DNA of 36,811 bases from a virus, in the IMG/VR virus record IMGVR_UViG_3300042368_000919, positions 1-36,811 of that record; one strand, given 5' to 3'. Shown here piece by piece: positions 15,055 to 23,308 of the stretch. The translations under genes were made by a program, and so were the position numbers. The first letter of the stretch is position 1. Each line of letters opens with the position of its first letter. Below the pieces are notes generated by a model, which saw only the letters and a list, made by a program, of their open reading frames with translations, was not told the DNA's origin and ran no database searches.

Positions 15055-16410
15055 TTACACTCCATTTGTCGTTCCTCCTGCGTAGTTGTACCATCTAACA
15101 GCAGCGTAGCGTATTCCGCTAGCAACTGGTTTGACACTGTGCATATTTTCAAAGCCTGCGCCAAACACTACAATTTTGCCTGCGCCTCTTGAAACTTTTA
15201 TTTTCTTGTGCTTAAACACTAGATCTCCGCCAGTGTAGCTATCATTAAGAAGTATTGAAACAGCCACTACTCTTGGAAACTCTATGCAGTCGTCAACATG
15301 ATCATGAAAAGCGCCGTCTCGCTCGTACCTTGTGAGCTGCCAATTATGTGATTGAAGCTCTGGTATGCTATACATTTTTCTAAAGTCTTCAATAATTGGA
15401 GCAATACCAACTTCAAGGCTTTCGTACAGTCTGCGGATTGGATCGTGCACATGACACGAAAGCTGCGTGCTATTTATGAACTTGACATAGCATGTTCTCG
15501 CTAGGTAGTTCACGGCTGGTTCTCTTTCATTGTCCAGTACCTGGGCCGGCGCCCAAAGCTTAAAGCACGCGTTCTGCGTAAGTCCTTTTAGAACTTGAGC
15601 TGACTCCCGCGAGATTTGATATTCAACTATTCCAGGCGCCAGCACTTTCTTATCAACGACAGACATATCAACTAGCTCGATTTCATCGTCAATGTAGTTT
15701 CCAAGAATGTTGTCGTACAAAGACAAGACTCCAGCGTAGTTGTGGCACGCGCATACTGGCTGATTTACTGGCGCATCTGGCATTGGAATGTAGCGATTTC
15801 TATTGAAAAATCTAATGTCTCCATCGCTCCCATATCGCCCGATGCCGTGTTCTTTTGATTTCTTTTGTATCCAGTGATCAGGCCTTGTAAAGTGCATGAA
15901 CACTACAGTAGTGTGCACGTCGGTTCGTCTAGACGGAAACGGGGGTCTAGCATGAATATGCTGTTGTCCAGCAAAGATGATTCCTTCATTTTCATTTTGC
16001 TCATATTGGTTTCCTTCAACAAGCAAATTCCATTTTGCGGTATTTTCAATTGTAAGATCAATAGTCGTCTGTGTTCCGTTTTGATCAGTGTGCTCCCAAA
16101 GATGTGGAATACAGCCATCAACTGATTGGTACCTAACCGCGTAAAAGTAGGCTTTTAGAAGCGTGTCATCATTAAACAGTTCTCTTGCTTTAGCCAGCGC
16201 GTAGTCTTCAATGTCTTTTGAAAAACCTACAGGAGACTCCCAGCGCCCGATCATGGTGTGGTATTTAAGCGGGCCGTCAGGTCCCATTTTTAAGTTGTCT
16301 ACTGTTTGTTTTATACGAGAAAACATCTCGTCTGGAAAGAATGACTTGATGACTACTGGTTCGCTAATTAGCGGATCTGGTAGTTCAAATTCAATCTTTC
16401 CATTTCTCAT
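15055..16410 (-). CDS. Double-domain 2OG-Fe(II) oxygenase, prolyl-4-hydroxylase-like
   Basis: I chose the ATG at 16410, 1 base after the upstream stop, giving 451 residues; an upstream TTG at 16425 is less likely. The C-terminal domain has the full P4H signature: Tyr, Gly and Phe spaced before His371-x-Asp373 ('GAFHDHVDD'), then His424 and Arg434 in 'MHSVKPVASGIRYAAVRW'. These bind Fe(II) and 2-oxoglutarate. The N-terminal half seems to be a second double-stranded beta-helix: 'LWEHTDQNG' (His107-x-Asp109), 'AGQQHIHARPPF' (His151 or 153) and an arginine near 161. A two-domain build of this kind is uncommon. Family members hydroxylate prolines or other residues. Its place near a proline-rich tail gene and a GT60-like gene suggests virion-protein modification. 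Confidence 0.8.
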   Translation of the reverse strand: MRNGKIEFELPDPLISEPVVIKSFFPDEMFSRIKQTVDNLKMGPDGPLKYHTMIGRWESPVGFSKDIEDYALAKARELFNDDTLLKAYFYAVRYQSVDGCIPHLWEHTDQNGTQTTIDLTIENTAKWNLLVEGNQYEQNENEGIIFAGQQHIHARPPFPSRRTDVHTTVVFMHFTRPDHWIQKKSKEHGIGRYGSDGDIRFFNRNRYIPMPDAPVNQPVCACHNYAGVLSLYDNILGNYIDDEIELVDMSVVDKKVLAPGIVEYQISRESAQVLKGLTQNACFKLWAPAQVLDNEREPAVNYLARTCYVKFINSTQLSCHVHDPIRRLYESLEVGIAPIIEDFRKMYSIPELQSHNWQLTRYERDGAFHDHVDDCIEFPRVVAVSILLNDSYTGGDLVFKHKKIKVSRGAGKIVVFGAGFENMHSVKPVASGIRYAAVRWYNYAGGTTNGV

Positions 16411-16411
16411 A

Positions 16412-16648
16412 TCACCACTTACCAAGAGGGCATTTTGCGTTTAGCAACCGTGTCTTCATGTTCATAAAGCACCCGCATTCGAGACACTGCTTTGTTAAAT
16501 GTAGAAATCGCTCACAGCCGTTGCAGACCGAAAGCCTTGAACTTGACAGCTCTTCATTTGCTCTTGGAGCATGTGGATTTATTAGATCAAGTGGAGTTAC
16601 TCCACCGTTCTTTTCCTTAAACTTCTCCCAGCGAGACTTATCACTCAT
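16412..16648 (-). CDS. Small zinc-ribbon-like protein (78 aa)
   Basis: The C-terminal 40 residues carry a four-cysteine pattern, 'CNGCERF' then 'CLECGCFMNMKTRL' and a final 'CPLGKW', which looks like a small zinc-ribbon. Proteins with this 'CGCFM..K..L....CPLGKW' ending are common in aquatic tailed phages, usually beside tail or hydroxylase genes. The N-terminal half is polar and unstructured. It overlaps the upstream 146-residue gene by 8 bases and precedes the oxygenase by 1 base, so it is in the same transcript. Its role is unknown. Confidence 0.72.
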   Translation of the reverse strand: MSDKSRWEKFKEKNGGVTPLDLINPHAPRANEELSSSRLSVCNGCERFLHLTKQCLECGCFMNMKTRLLNAKCPLGKW

Positions 16649-17081
16649 CTGTTCCTACTACAACATTTCCCATTCCATCAATACGACGCTCAACGCCGCC
16701 GACAGTCTGCATTATGTAGAAACCTTTTTCATCATGCTTCCAGCCAGCCGCAACTTGAAGGCTTTTATCACGCGTTATTCTAATTGCAGTCGGCTCACTC
16801 AGCAGAACAGAAGTTAGAAGCTCGTCAAGGATCATGTCAGTTGAAGTGTCGCCAACCGTGGCTGTAATCACTTCAACTTGCTCTCCATTGATCTCTTCCA
16901 TTCGCGCCGTGTACGCCGGGTTTGCTAAGAAGATGTTGTCTCCGATTGGCGGTGAAAAAGCTTCGGCAGCTACAACTTCTCCGTTGATCACAAAAGCAAC
17001 AGGAGTTGCTGGTCTGTCAGTTGTAGTTGAGTCTCCATCGCGCTCTTGTAAGTAAAAAATGTCTGTTGCTGTAAGTATCAT
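16641..17081 (-). CDS. Hypothetical protein after the tail-tip gene (146 aa)
   Basis: I do not recognise a family. The sequence is beta-rich and acidic, with 'VAFVINGEVVAAEAFSPPIGD' and 'EVITATVGDTSTDMILDELLTSVLLSEPTAI' suggesting a small mixed alpha/beta fold. The C-terminus 'GWKHDEKGFYIMQTVGG' is aromatic-rich. There is no signal peptide, membrane segment or cysteine. The gene follows the tail-tip gene by 48 bases with an AGG ribosome site, so it could be a minor tail component, a tail-assembly factor or an accessory to the downstream enzymes. Confidence 0.6.
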   Translation of the reverse strand: MILTATDIFYLQERDGDSTTTDRPATPVAFVINGEVVAAEAFSPPIGDNIFLANPAYTARMEEINGEQVEVITATVGDTSTDMILDELLTSVLLSEPTAIRITRDKSLQVAAGWKHDEKGFYIMQTVGGVERRIDGMGNVVVGTDE

Positions 17082-17129
17082 GAGTATACCTTATCATTTT
17101 AGATTAGTGAAATGTTGACCAAAGCACGA

Positions 17130-18758
17130 CTAGCACACACCACCAGATGCGTTGCTTGCACCGCACTGTCCAGGGAAGCTACATCCAGCGAATCCAATGT
17201 CACCTGGGTTACACGTTCTGCCTGATGGTGGCGGTGTTACTGGTGGAGTTACTGGTGGAGTTACTGGTGGAGTTACTGGTGGAACTACTGGTGGAACTAC
17301 TGGTGGAACTACTGGTGGAACTACTGGTGGTGTAACTGGTCCTGCAGGCGAAGTACATGTGCCGCCTGAAGCGGCTGGATCAACGCACTGGCCAGGTGCC
17401 GAGCAACCGAAGAATCCAACGTCGCCTGGGTTGCAGAACTTATTTGAAGGAACAACTGGTGCTGTAACTGGAGCGGTAACTGGAGCAGTAACTGGAGCGG
17501 TAACTGGAGCAGTAACTGGAGCAGTCACAGGAGGTGATGCTGGTGAAGTGCACGTGCCGCCTGAAGCGGCTGGATCAACGCAGTCACCAGGTGCCGAGCA
17601 ACCGAAGAATCCAACGTCGCCTGGGTTGCAGAACTTGAGCGTCGGAGCAACTGGTGCTGTAACTGGTGCTGTAACTGGAGCGGTAACTGGAGCGGTAACT
17701 GGAGGAGTAGGCGTGCATGTGCCGCCTGAAGCAGTTGTTGAGACGCAGTCACCAGGCGCGTAGCACCCGTGGAAGCCGATGTCTCCTGGGTTACAGAATT
17801 TGTAGACTACAGCAACAGGAGATACAGGAGCAACAGGTGACACAGGGGCAACACCACAACTCTGAATGCAGTACGAGTCTGTAGTACCGTTGCTGTAGAG
17901 AATATTGCAATAGAGATTTGATCCGTCGTAGTTAAGTGAGTACGTGTTCGTGTCGTTTTGCGCATCATAGCGTATTCCAGTTGGAAGAAGCTCTGTCTGA
18001 TTGTTTGCTTCGTTATACGAGACAACTCCATCGTAGGTAAATGCGGTGACGTTTCCTGGCCAGTTGCCGCCTCCTCCTGGCAGCGGGCCAGAAGGACCAT
18101 TGACGAGCATTCCTGCGATTGCGCCTGTCCAGCCAGCGTCCCCGAGGTTGCCAATGTACATGTTTCCTAGGAATGTTCCACCAGTAAACAACGTGTCGCC
18201 GACAATTGTCCAACCAGCAATTGAACTACCTTCACCGCCAAATCCTTGACCAATTTGAATGTCAATACCTGTCAAAGTTCCTACGGTAATGTTTCCAGCG
18301 TCAAGGTTTGACACTGTAATAACACTTGCGTCAATCGTTCCTGCTGTAATCTTATTTGCGCTTACAGACGCAATGGCGTTGTCGCCAAGCGCGTTGGCCT
18401 GCCACACTGTACCTGTCCAGCGATAAATCTTATTTCCGTTGTCTGTTTCAAACCAAATGTCGCCTACAGCGGTCGCTGTCGGCTCATCGGCCTGGTGGAA
18501 CGCTTTATTTTTGCCGTCTGCAGTCGTAATTGCGTAGGCAATGTTAGAACTTACTGTATTGCTAAGATTGTTTTCTTGTACAGCATTATTTGCCAATTCG
18601 TAGTTTGTTACCGCCTGCCTAACGATTGCCGTTGTTGGAACAGAGCGAACTTGCAATTTCGTAGGGACAGCACGCTTTTGAACAGTGCGCAGCCTTGAGT
18701 CCATATGCGTAATCATTCGGCCAACGCTTCGAAGGCTTCTACGACGAATGCTAGCCAC
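17130..18758 (-). CDS. Tail-tip protein with Pro-Val-Thr linkers and four cysteine-rich repeats
   Basis: This 542-residue protein starts with GTG at 18758, overlapping the previous stop. Residues 45-170 are typical of siphovirus minor tail proteins: 'ADEPTATAVGDIWFETDNGN' and then 'ANKITAGTIDASVITVSNLD'. Residues 170-300 form a beta-rich part with Gly/Pro. The C-terminal 220 residues contain four near-identical 27-residue knobs (322-348, 377-403, 442-468, 516-542), each with four cysteines spaced C-x9-C-x5-C-x9-C. Linkers of repeated PVTA, PVTP and PVVP separate them. The knobs probably fold around disulfides or metal and are displayed on stalks for host binding. The protein ends on the last cysteine. 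The linkers are the best candidate substrates for the hydroxylase and GT60-like enzymes encoded downstream. Confidence 0.8.
   Translation of the reverse strand: MASIRRRSLRSVGRMITHMDSRLRTVQKRAVPTKLQVRSVPTTAIVRQAVTNYELANNAVQENNLSNTVSSNIAYAITTADGKNKAFHQADEPTATAVGDIWFETDNGNKIYRWTGTVWQANALGDNAIASVSANKITAGTIDASVITVSNLDAGNITVGTLTGIDIQIGQGFGGEGSSIAGWTIVGDTLFTGGTFLGNMYIGNLGDAGWTGAIAGMLVNGPSGPLPGGGGNWPGNVTAFTYDGVVSYNEANNQTELLPTGIRYDAQNDTNTYSLNYDGSNLYCNILYSNGTTDSYCIQSCGVAPVSPVAPVSPVAVVYKFCNPGDIGFHGCYAPGDCVSTTASGGTCTPTPPVTAPVTAPVTAPVTAPVAPTLKFCNPGDVGFFGCSAPGDCVDPAASGGTCTSPASPPVTAPVTAPVTAPVTAPVTAPVTAPVVPSNKFCNPGDVGFFGCSAPGQCVDPAASGGTCTSPAGPVTPPVVPPVVPPVVPPVVPPVTPPVTPPVTPPVTPPPSGRTCNPGDIGFAGCSFPGQCGASNASGGVC
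17229..17340 (-). repeat. 12-bp tandem repeats encoding linker 3
   Basis: Units of GGTGGAGTTACT and GGTGGAACTACT (plus-strand reading) repeat about nine times and encode the PVTP/PVVP linker before the last cysteine knob. Two unit variants occur in separate blocks, suggesting expansion by slippage or unequal exchange. Confidence 0.85.
17458..17532 (-). repeat. 12-bp tandem repeats encoding linker 2
   Basis: Units of the type GGAGCGGTAACT / GGAGCAGTAACT (plus-strand reading) repeat about six times and encode PVTA repeats between the second and third cysteine knobs. Confidence 0.85.
17651..17704 (-). repeat. 12-bp tandem repeats encoding linker 1
   Basis: Units GGTGCTGTAACT and GGAGCGGTAACT (plus-strand reading) repeat about four times, encoding PVTA repeats between the first and second cysteine knobs. 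This is the shortest of the three linkers. Confidence 0.85.
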
Positions 18759-20757
18759 GTTTATCTACTTCGTACTCTGAGATCAAGTTGAGGTCAACTT
18801 TTTCTGGAAACGTTGGAACATCTGGCACAGAAACAGTAAATGAGTCAATCTTACGGACAATGACAGTGTCGCGCGGTTCAAGATCACTCGCTAGACGTGC
18901 GCGAAAAAACTCGTCGTTAACATTCAATGCGCACCAATCGCCTGGATCATACTCGCCTACTTTTGGAGAAAGAGATCCGTTTACACTAACTTTAATGTCA
19001 GCAATTGGTGGTCTAAACTCATCTAGGTACCGCTTGGCGTATTGATATATGGTTGCCTCACTGGCCGCATCAACAAACCTTACGTTGTCAGATAGCGTAG
19101 GTGTTTGCTGGTCAAGCGCGTCGTCAGCGTCGAGTAGCGGCCAACCTGCTTCTAAAAGATCATGCGCAACTGCTGCTGCGTACGGCTGACTTACGTCTTG
19201 TCCCAAGTCTCCAGTGTTGCCAACAACAAAAAATCTAGTTGCTGCGTTTTCAGCAGACTCGTCTACACTAATGTCAATGATGCTTCCCGGGTAATCAAAC
19301 ACGAGTTGATCGGCGCCGAACCTGCTAATCGGCGAGACCTCACCCGGAGCAGGAGGGTCTGGAAAGTTTATTGAAATCAAGACAAGTGTTCTTGTAAATG
19401 AGTCTGTGGCAGCATCATAGGCGCAGTCAATACGGTACTCAAAGCCGTCAATTGTGTCTGAGTACTTATCGAGTTCTTCACCAACTGAAGCAAGCTCATA
19501 TCCGCGGTACGTTCTATTTTGAACATTACTTCCGCTGTATGCTGCAGTTGAGTATCCTATTCCAATATCAGCGTTTGCCGGATACGGGCCGTACGTGTTT
19601 GCGTAAACATACGGTGTCTTTGTCGCAGTGCCAGAGCTTGCCTGCGGAAGTATGTCCGTGACAGCGAACGAAGTAAATGTAAATGATGTTGACGATGGCA
19701 CGGTGACAACTGTATGAAGACCGTCAAACACAAGAATTGTTGAGTTCGCATCGTCAACTCCAGACACTTCAACAGTGTCTCCGACAGAAAACCCGTGTGA
19801 AGTTGATGTAGTTATCGTCGCAACAGACGCTATTAGTTGCTTGTTTGAAATTGACACAACCGTTGGCGTGGCAGCAGCAAGTGCCTGATTTGCTGAAACA
19901 AGGTCAAAAGTAAATGTAGATAGGTTTGGAGTACTTGTCACTTCATGATCTCCGTTGTACGGAGCGACACTATTTACAATCTGCACTAGTTGACCTGGAA
20001 GCAGAGTATGGTCATGCTGCGCAACAATTGTTGCGACATTTGATGTTAGTTGCGTTGTAGATATTTCAATTGCAGTTGAAAGCCCAGGCTCAATTTCATC
20101 ATTTGGAAAATCTATGTTTGTGAAGTCAATTGCCATCGTGTCGAGTAGCTGACGAATATAGTCGTAGGTGTCAACACGAACGTAGACAGTTGCATTCAAA
20201 TATGTGCCGTTTGGAAGAGTCGGTATAGACACGGTGCAGCTTGTTGCGCTTGGTGCCGTAAGAACTGTGTAGTACCCGTTGTACTGAAACTCGCCTACTT
20301 CATAGAAAATAATTTGGATTGTGGATCCGATTGGAAAATCAAATGAGTACAGGTCAAGAGAAACTGTAGTTGTTCCAGAAGCTTTAGTAATAGTTGCACC
20401 AAAACTGTGCGAGTACGTTTTCCATATATTTCTATGGTAGAAGTAGCTTGTAAACTCTGCTCCAGAAACCTGCAGCACACGAGATTCAACTGAATACGAG
20501 CGCGACCAAATAATTCCACCCCATACGCACTGCCCGTCGCGAACAACGTACAGCCCAGTTTTTCCAGGCATCGTGCTTGAGTACAAGTCAAACGACACGG
20601 TTTCTGGAATGTAAGGAATTGATCCAGAGAACTTTCCAGCGCCTTTGATTGCACGCTCGTATTGAACTGACTTAAACGGAATTTCCCCGATGACCTGATT
20701 AGACAGCAGGTCAGTTACGAAGTATCTGTATATCGGTGCGTATTCTGTTATTGACAT
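18751..20757 (-). CDS. Minor tail protein, Gp37/tail-associated type, with inserted beta modules
   Basis: The 668-residue protein resembles the siphovirus ReqiPepy6 Gp37-like family, the baseplate-hub protein of many actinobacteriophages. The N-terminus ('YRYFVTDLLSNQVIGEIPF', 'YERAIKGAGKFSGSIP') and the C-terminal part ('ADIKVSVNGSLSPKVGEYDPGDWCAL') are the hub halves. Between them lie three small beta modules: about 120-195, 236-305 and 307-380. The last shows the pattern 'ATITTSTSHGFSVGDTVEVSGV' followed by 'FDGLHTV' and 'TSFTFT'. Modules of this kind also occur in the Dit-like and major tail proteins. The gene follows the Dit-like gene, as expected for a tail hub, and has an AGGA ribosome site. 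Confidence 0.75.
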   Translation of the reverse strand: MSITEYAPIYRYFVTDLLSNQVIGEIPFKSVQYERAIKGAGKFSGSIPYIPETVSFDLYSSTMPGKTGLYVVRDGQCVWGGIIWSRSYSVESRVLQVSGAEFTSYFYHRNIWKTYSHSFGATITKASGTTTVSLDLYSFDFPIGSTIQIIFYEVGEFQYNGYYTVLTAPSATSCTVSIPTLPNGTYLNATVYVRVDTYDYIRQLLDTMAIDFTNIDFPNDEIEPGLSTAIEISTTQLTSNVATIVAQHDHTLLPGQLVQIVNSVAPYNGDHEVTSTPNLSTFTFDLVSANQALAAATPTVVSISNKQLIASVATITTSTSHGFSVGDTVEVSGVDDANSTILVFDGLHTVVTVPSSTSFTFTSFAVTDILPQASSGTATKTPYVYANTYGPYPANADIGIGYSTAAYSGSNVQNRTYRGYELASVGEELDKYSDTIDGFEYRIDCAYDAATDSFTRTLVLISINFPDPPAPGEVSPISRFGADQLVFDYPGSIIDISVDESAENAATRFFVVGNTGDLGQDVSQPYAAAVAHDLLEAGWPLLDADDALDQQTPTLSDNVRFVDAASEATIYQYAKRYLDEFRPPIADIKVSVNGSLSPKVGEYDPGDWCALNVNDEFFRARLASDLEPRDTVIVRKIDSFTVSVPDVPTFPEKVDLNLISEYEVDKRG

Positions 20758-20783
20758 GTGTGATCCGTCCTTAGGCTAGTAAA

Positions 20784-21983
20784 CTATCCGATCCAGCCGG
20801 ACCTGTAGTACACGTCCATAGTTGCGGCGCCAGTTGCGTCGGTATCGTCTGTGAATGTTATCACGTTGTCTCCTGGCTCAAGTCTGATCCAGTCAGTAAG
20901 AACCTCAAGCATTGACCGTGTCCCAGTGGTTTGACTGTTAAAAACTACAGATCGGTCATAAGTGTCAATTTCAAGAATATCAGCGTCAATTGCAGCAGTT
21001 CCACTGGCAGCGCCGTACGCAACGTTTGCGGCAACTTTGTCATATGTAAATGTTGAAGTTGTTGGGACACTGGCAATTGTATGCGTTCCGTCAAACGTTG
21101 CATTTGAAATGCTAACAGTGACAAGATCTCCGGCAATGAATCCATGTGTCGTGCTTGTCGTAATCGTAGCAATATTGCTTGCAAGTTGGCTGTTTGAGAC
21201 ACTTTTTGAAGTGGCTGCTCGAAGTGGTTGAATAATTGTAATGAACTCTTCATTTGCCGCGTTGTAGATTGTCCCTGGTCCAGCAAGCGGGCCTTCAACG
21301 ACAAACACTGCTGAGACTCGTGTGTTTCCATCATTTGAAATTGTGCGCGTTCCAGTCTCACTTACCGCGCTATTAGCAGAAGGAATTGTAGTGATGTCGT
21401 AGCCATCTGGCTCGGCGGTATTCCACGAGTACTTAATTGGATCAGCGGCGCGTAGACCAATTGAAAAGTCAATGCGGCCTCGAGGACTTACTGATGTGAT
21501 GCTTGGGCGTCCACTAAGTCGTACCTTAGAGGCTTTGATTGGATTTTCATGAACCTTAAGCCAGCCATACGTGTACACCAGACTTGTTGATGTAATTAGT
21601 TCATTTCGAGCTGCAGGTGCAAGACTTGGATCTGGAGTAAGAATTGAGCCGTTCAATGTCAACTGGCGAGCAAGCCAACGACCGCGGACGTCATATGATC
21701 CGTCGCCGTAGCCGCGCTCAATATCTGGAACCATTGGATCTGGGTGAACCCACCAACCTTCAATATCTGTGCACACCCACACAACGTTGTTTTCATCAAT
21801 TCTGTTGAGGACAAGATCATTTATCTCGATGTCATTCTTTAACTTCATTCCCGTAAACCACGGGCGCGGTAAAGCAGTTAGCGACCTGTTTACAGCTACG
21901 TTTTCATTTGCCTGCGATGGGGCGTCAGTATATTCTCCTGCGCCGTATTCTCCAGCTCCGTAAGCTAATTCTGCTGCTGCCAT
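20784..21983 (-). CDS. Distal tail (Dit-like) minor tail protein with inserted beta module
   Basis: The 399-residue protein has the layout of a distal tail protein: an N-terminal ring domain with 'GWWVHPDPMVPDIERGYGDG' and 'DVRGRWLARQLTLNGSIL' (about residues 77-115), a middle 'PIKASKVRLSGRPSITSVSPRG' and 'IGLRAADPIKYSW', and a C-terminal jelly-roll ending 'RLEPGDNVITF...DVYYRSGWIG'. A beta module (258-331, 'ATITTSTTHGFIAGDLVTV') interrupts the C-terminal domain. Dit forms the ring joining the tail tube to the hub. The gene lies immediately upstream of the Gp37-like hub gene. Here a fibre-like gene lies between tape measure and Dit, a slight departure from the usual order. Confidence 0.72.
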   Translation of the reverse strand: MAAAELAYGAGEYGAGEYTDAPSQANENVAVNRSLTALPRPWFTGMKLKNDIEINDLVLNRIDENNVVWVCTDIEGWWVHPDPMVPDIERGYGDGSYDVRGRWLARQLTLNGSILTPDPSLAPAARNELITSTSLVYTYGWLKVHENPIKASKVRLSGRPSITSVSPRGRIDFSIGLRAADPIKYSWNTAEPDGYDITTIPSANSAVSETGTRTISNDGNTRVSAVFVVEGPLAGPGTIYNAANEEFITIIQPLRAATSKSVSNSQLASNIATITTSTTHGFIAGDLVTVSISNATFDGTHTIASVPTTSTFTYDKVAANVAYGAASGTAAIDADILEIDTYDRSVVFNSQTTGTRSMLEVLTDWIRLEPGDNVITFTDDTDATGAATMDVYYRSGWIG

Positions 21984-22010
21984 GATGTGTCCTTACTTCC
22001 CCTGCGCGAA

Positions 22011-23291
22011 CTAGCCGATGTTTCCAACTGTTGGTCCTGCGCCCATGTCAATGTACATGAAGTTGCTTCCAACTGCAGATGTAACAGTTCCAGAAGAGCA
22101 GTTAACAACAAGACCAAGCCGTGTGTCCGCTACTGGAACGACGGTGCCAAGAATTCTGGCAACCATGTTTGTCGCGTCTGAAACAACAAAAGAAGCAGCC
22201 GATGTGGTTGTTGCAGCTCCAGTTGCATTTATGTTAGTGATGTTTCCGTTTGTTCCAGTTGTCAGTGTAGTGCCAACTGTCATAAGTTCAATGATTCCAA
22301 TTAAGTCAAGGTTTGTCGCCGCCGAGTTCGCAAACGAAAAAGTAATTGTCCCAGACGTTGCCTTTGTGAACTTAAGGTAGTACTCAAACTTGTATAAACG
22401 ACCAGCGAGCAATGCAGGGCGAACCGTTGAAGTAAAGAAGTGACCTCCAGAAGCAACGCTAGCGCCAGACGTAATCTCACCCATCTGCGGAGCCATAACA
22501 ATTCCTCGACCAGTGCCGTTTGTTGTATCGCCGGTAACAAACATCGTGTTTCCGTCAAACTCAATTGCACCCTGAGTAGGAGAAGTAAGGTTTGTGCCGT
22601 TGTTCAACTTAATTGCAGCTGCTGAAGTAGTTCCAGCAGTAATCGTTGGTGCTGTCAATGTTTTAGTTGTCAAAGTTTGGTTGTCAGATGTACCAACAAT
22701 TGTTCCAGTTGGCACAGTCTTGCCGAGGACCTCTGTCGCGCTGAGCACGGTGGATCCGTTGATCTCATAGACTTTGCCAGACACGAGGTTAAAGTCTTCA
22801 GATGATGTCCAAGCCGCTGTCGAGTTTACCCAGTTAAGTGTCTTATCAGTGGCACCCTTAAGCGTGATTCCGCCGCCGTCTGCCGTGGTGTTTGACGGTG
22901 TTGTGACAGACCCAAGCTCGAGGTTCTTATCGTCTACAGAAATAGTGGTGCTGTTCACTGTAGTTGTGGTTCCGTCTACAGTCAAGTTTCCGGTGAGGAC
23001 AATGTTTCCAGTAACACTTGCGTTTCCAGTAACTGTTAGTGACCCACCGACTGAGGCGTTTCCACTAATCGTGACGTTGCTAAGAGTACCTACGCTTGTC
23101 AGACTTGATGTTGTCACGTTAGACGAGAGCGTTGTTCCGACAACACCGTTTGCCGCAGCTTTGATTGCCCAGGTGTTCGAGCTTAAGTGCGCAAAGCGAT
23201 TATCAATTGCCGTAATCGCAGCGTTCAGTACCGTACCCCAACCAGTGTCTCCGTTGTCTGGAACCGGTGTGCCATCTATTAATGTTGTCAT
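22011..23291 (-). CDS. Tail-fibre-like structural protein
   Basis: The 426-residue protein is Gly/Ser/Thr/Asn-rich and beta-repetitive, as phage fibres are. It opens with 'PDNGDTGWGTVLNAAITAID', a common fibre N-terminal motif. A run of short repeats ('TISGNASVGGSLTVTGNASVTGN', broken here in the 70s-100) follows, then a block at 103-172 with 'VNSTTISVDDKNLELGS' and 'GGITLKGATDKTLNWVNS', a signature shared with fibres of cyanophages and other marine/freshwater phages. 'SDNQTLTTKTLTAPT' at 202-216 is another fibre motif. The C-terminal 160 residues form a separate domain rich in small residues that may bind host surface. It sits between tape measure and Dit-like genes. Confidence 0.7.
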   Translation of the reverse strand: MTTLIDGTPVPDNGDTGWGTVLNAAITAIDNRFAHLSSNTWAIKAAANGVVGTTLSSNVTTSSLTSVGTLSNVTISGNASVGGSLTVTGNASVTGNIVLTGNLTVDGTTTTVNSTTISVDDKNLELGSVTTPSNTTADGGGITLKGATDKTLNWVNSTAAWTSSEDFNLVSGKVYEINGSTVLSATEVLGKTVPTGTIVGTSDNQTLTTKTLTAPTITAGTTSAAAIKLNNGTNLTSPTQGAIEFDGNTMFVTGDTTNGTGRGIVMAPQMGEITSGASVASGGHFFTSTVRPALLAGRLYKFEYYLKFTKATSGTITFSFANSAATNLDLIGIIELMTVGTTLTTGTNGNITNINATGAATTTSAASFVVSDATNMVARILGTVVPVADTRLGLVVNCSSGTVTSAVGSNFMYIDMGAGPTVGNIG

Positions 23292-23308
23292 ATTTTTCTC
23301 CTAGTTGC

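Noticed and set aside
17229-17704. Possible CRISPR array
   Set aside because: The units are 12 bases, contiguous, in frame and without unique spacers, so they are coding repeats.
17152-17763. Plus-strand frame with Val-Thr-Gly repeats, collagen-like in look
   Set aside because: It mirrors the 12-bp repeats of the tail-tip gene; the minus-strand frame has the tail domains and conserved cysteines.
22774-23304. Plus-strand open frame of 176 codons
   Set aside because: It is antisense to the fibre-like gene, with composition explained by that gene's Thr/Val-rich repeats.
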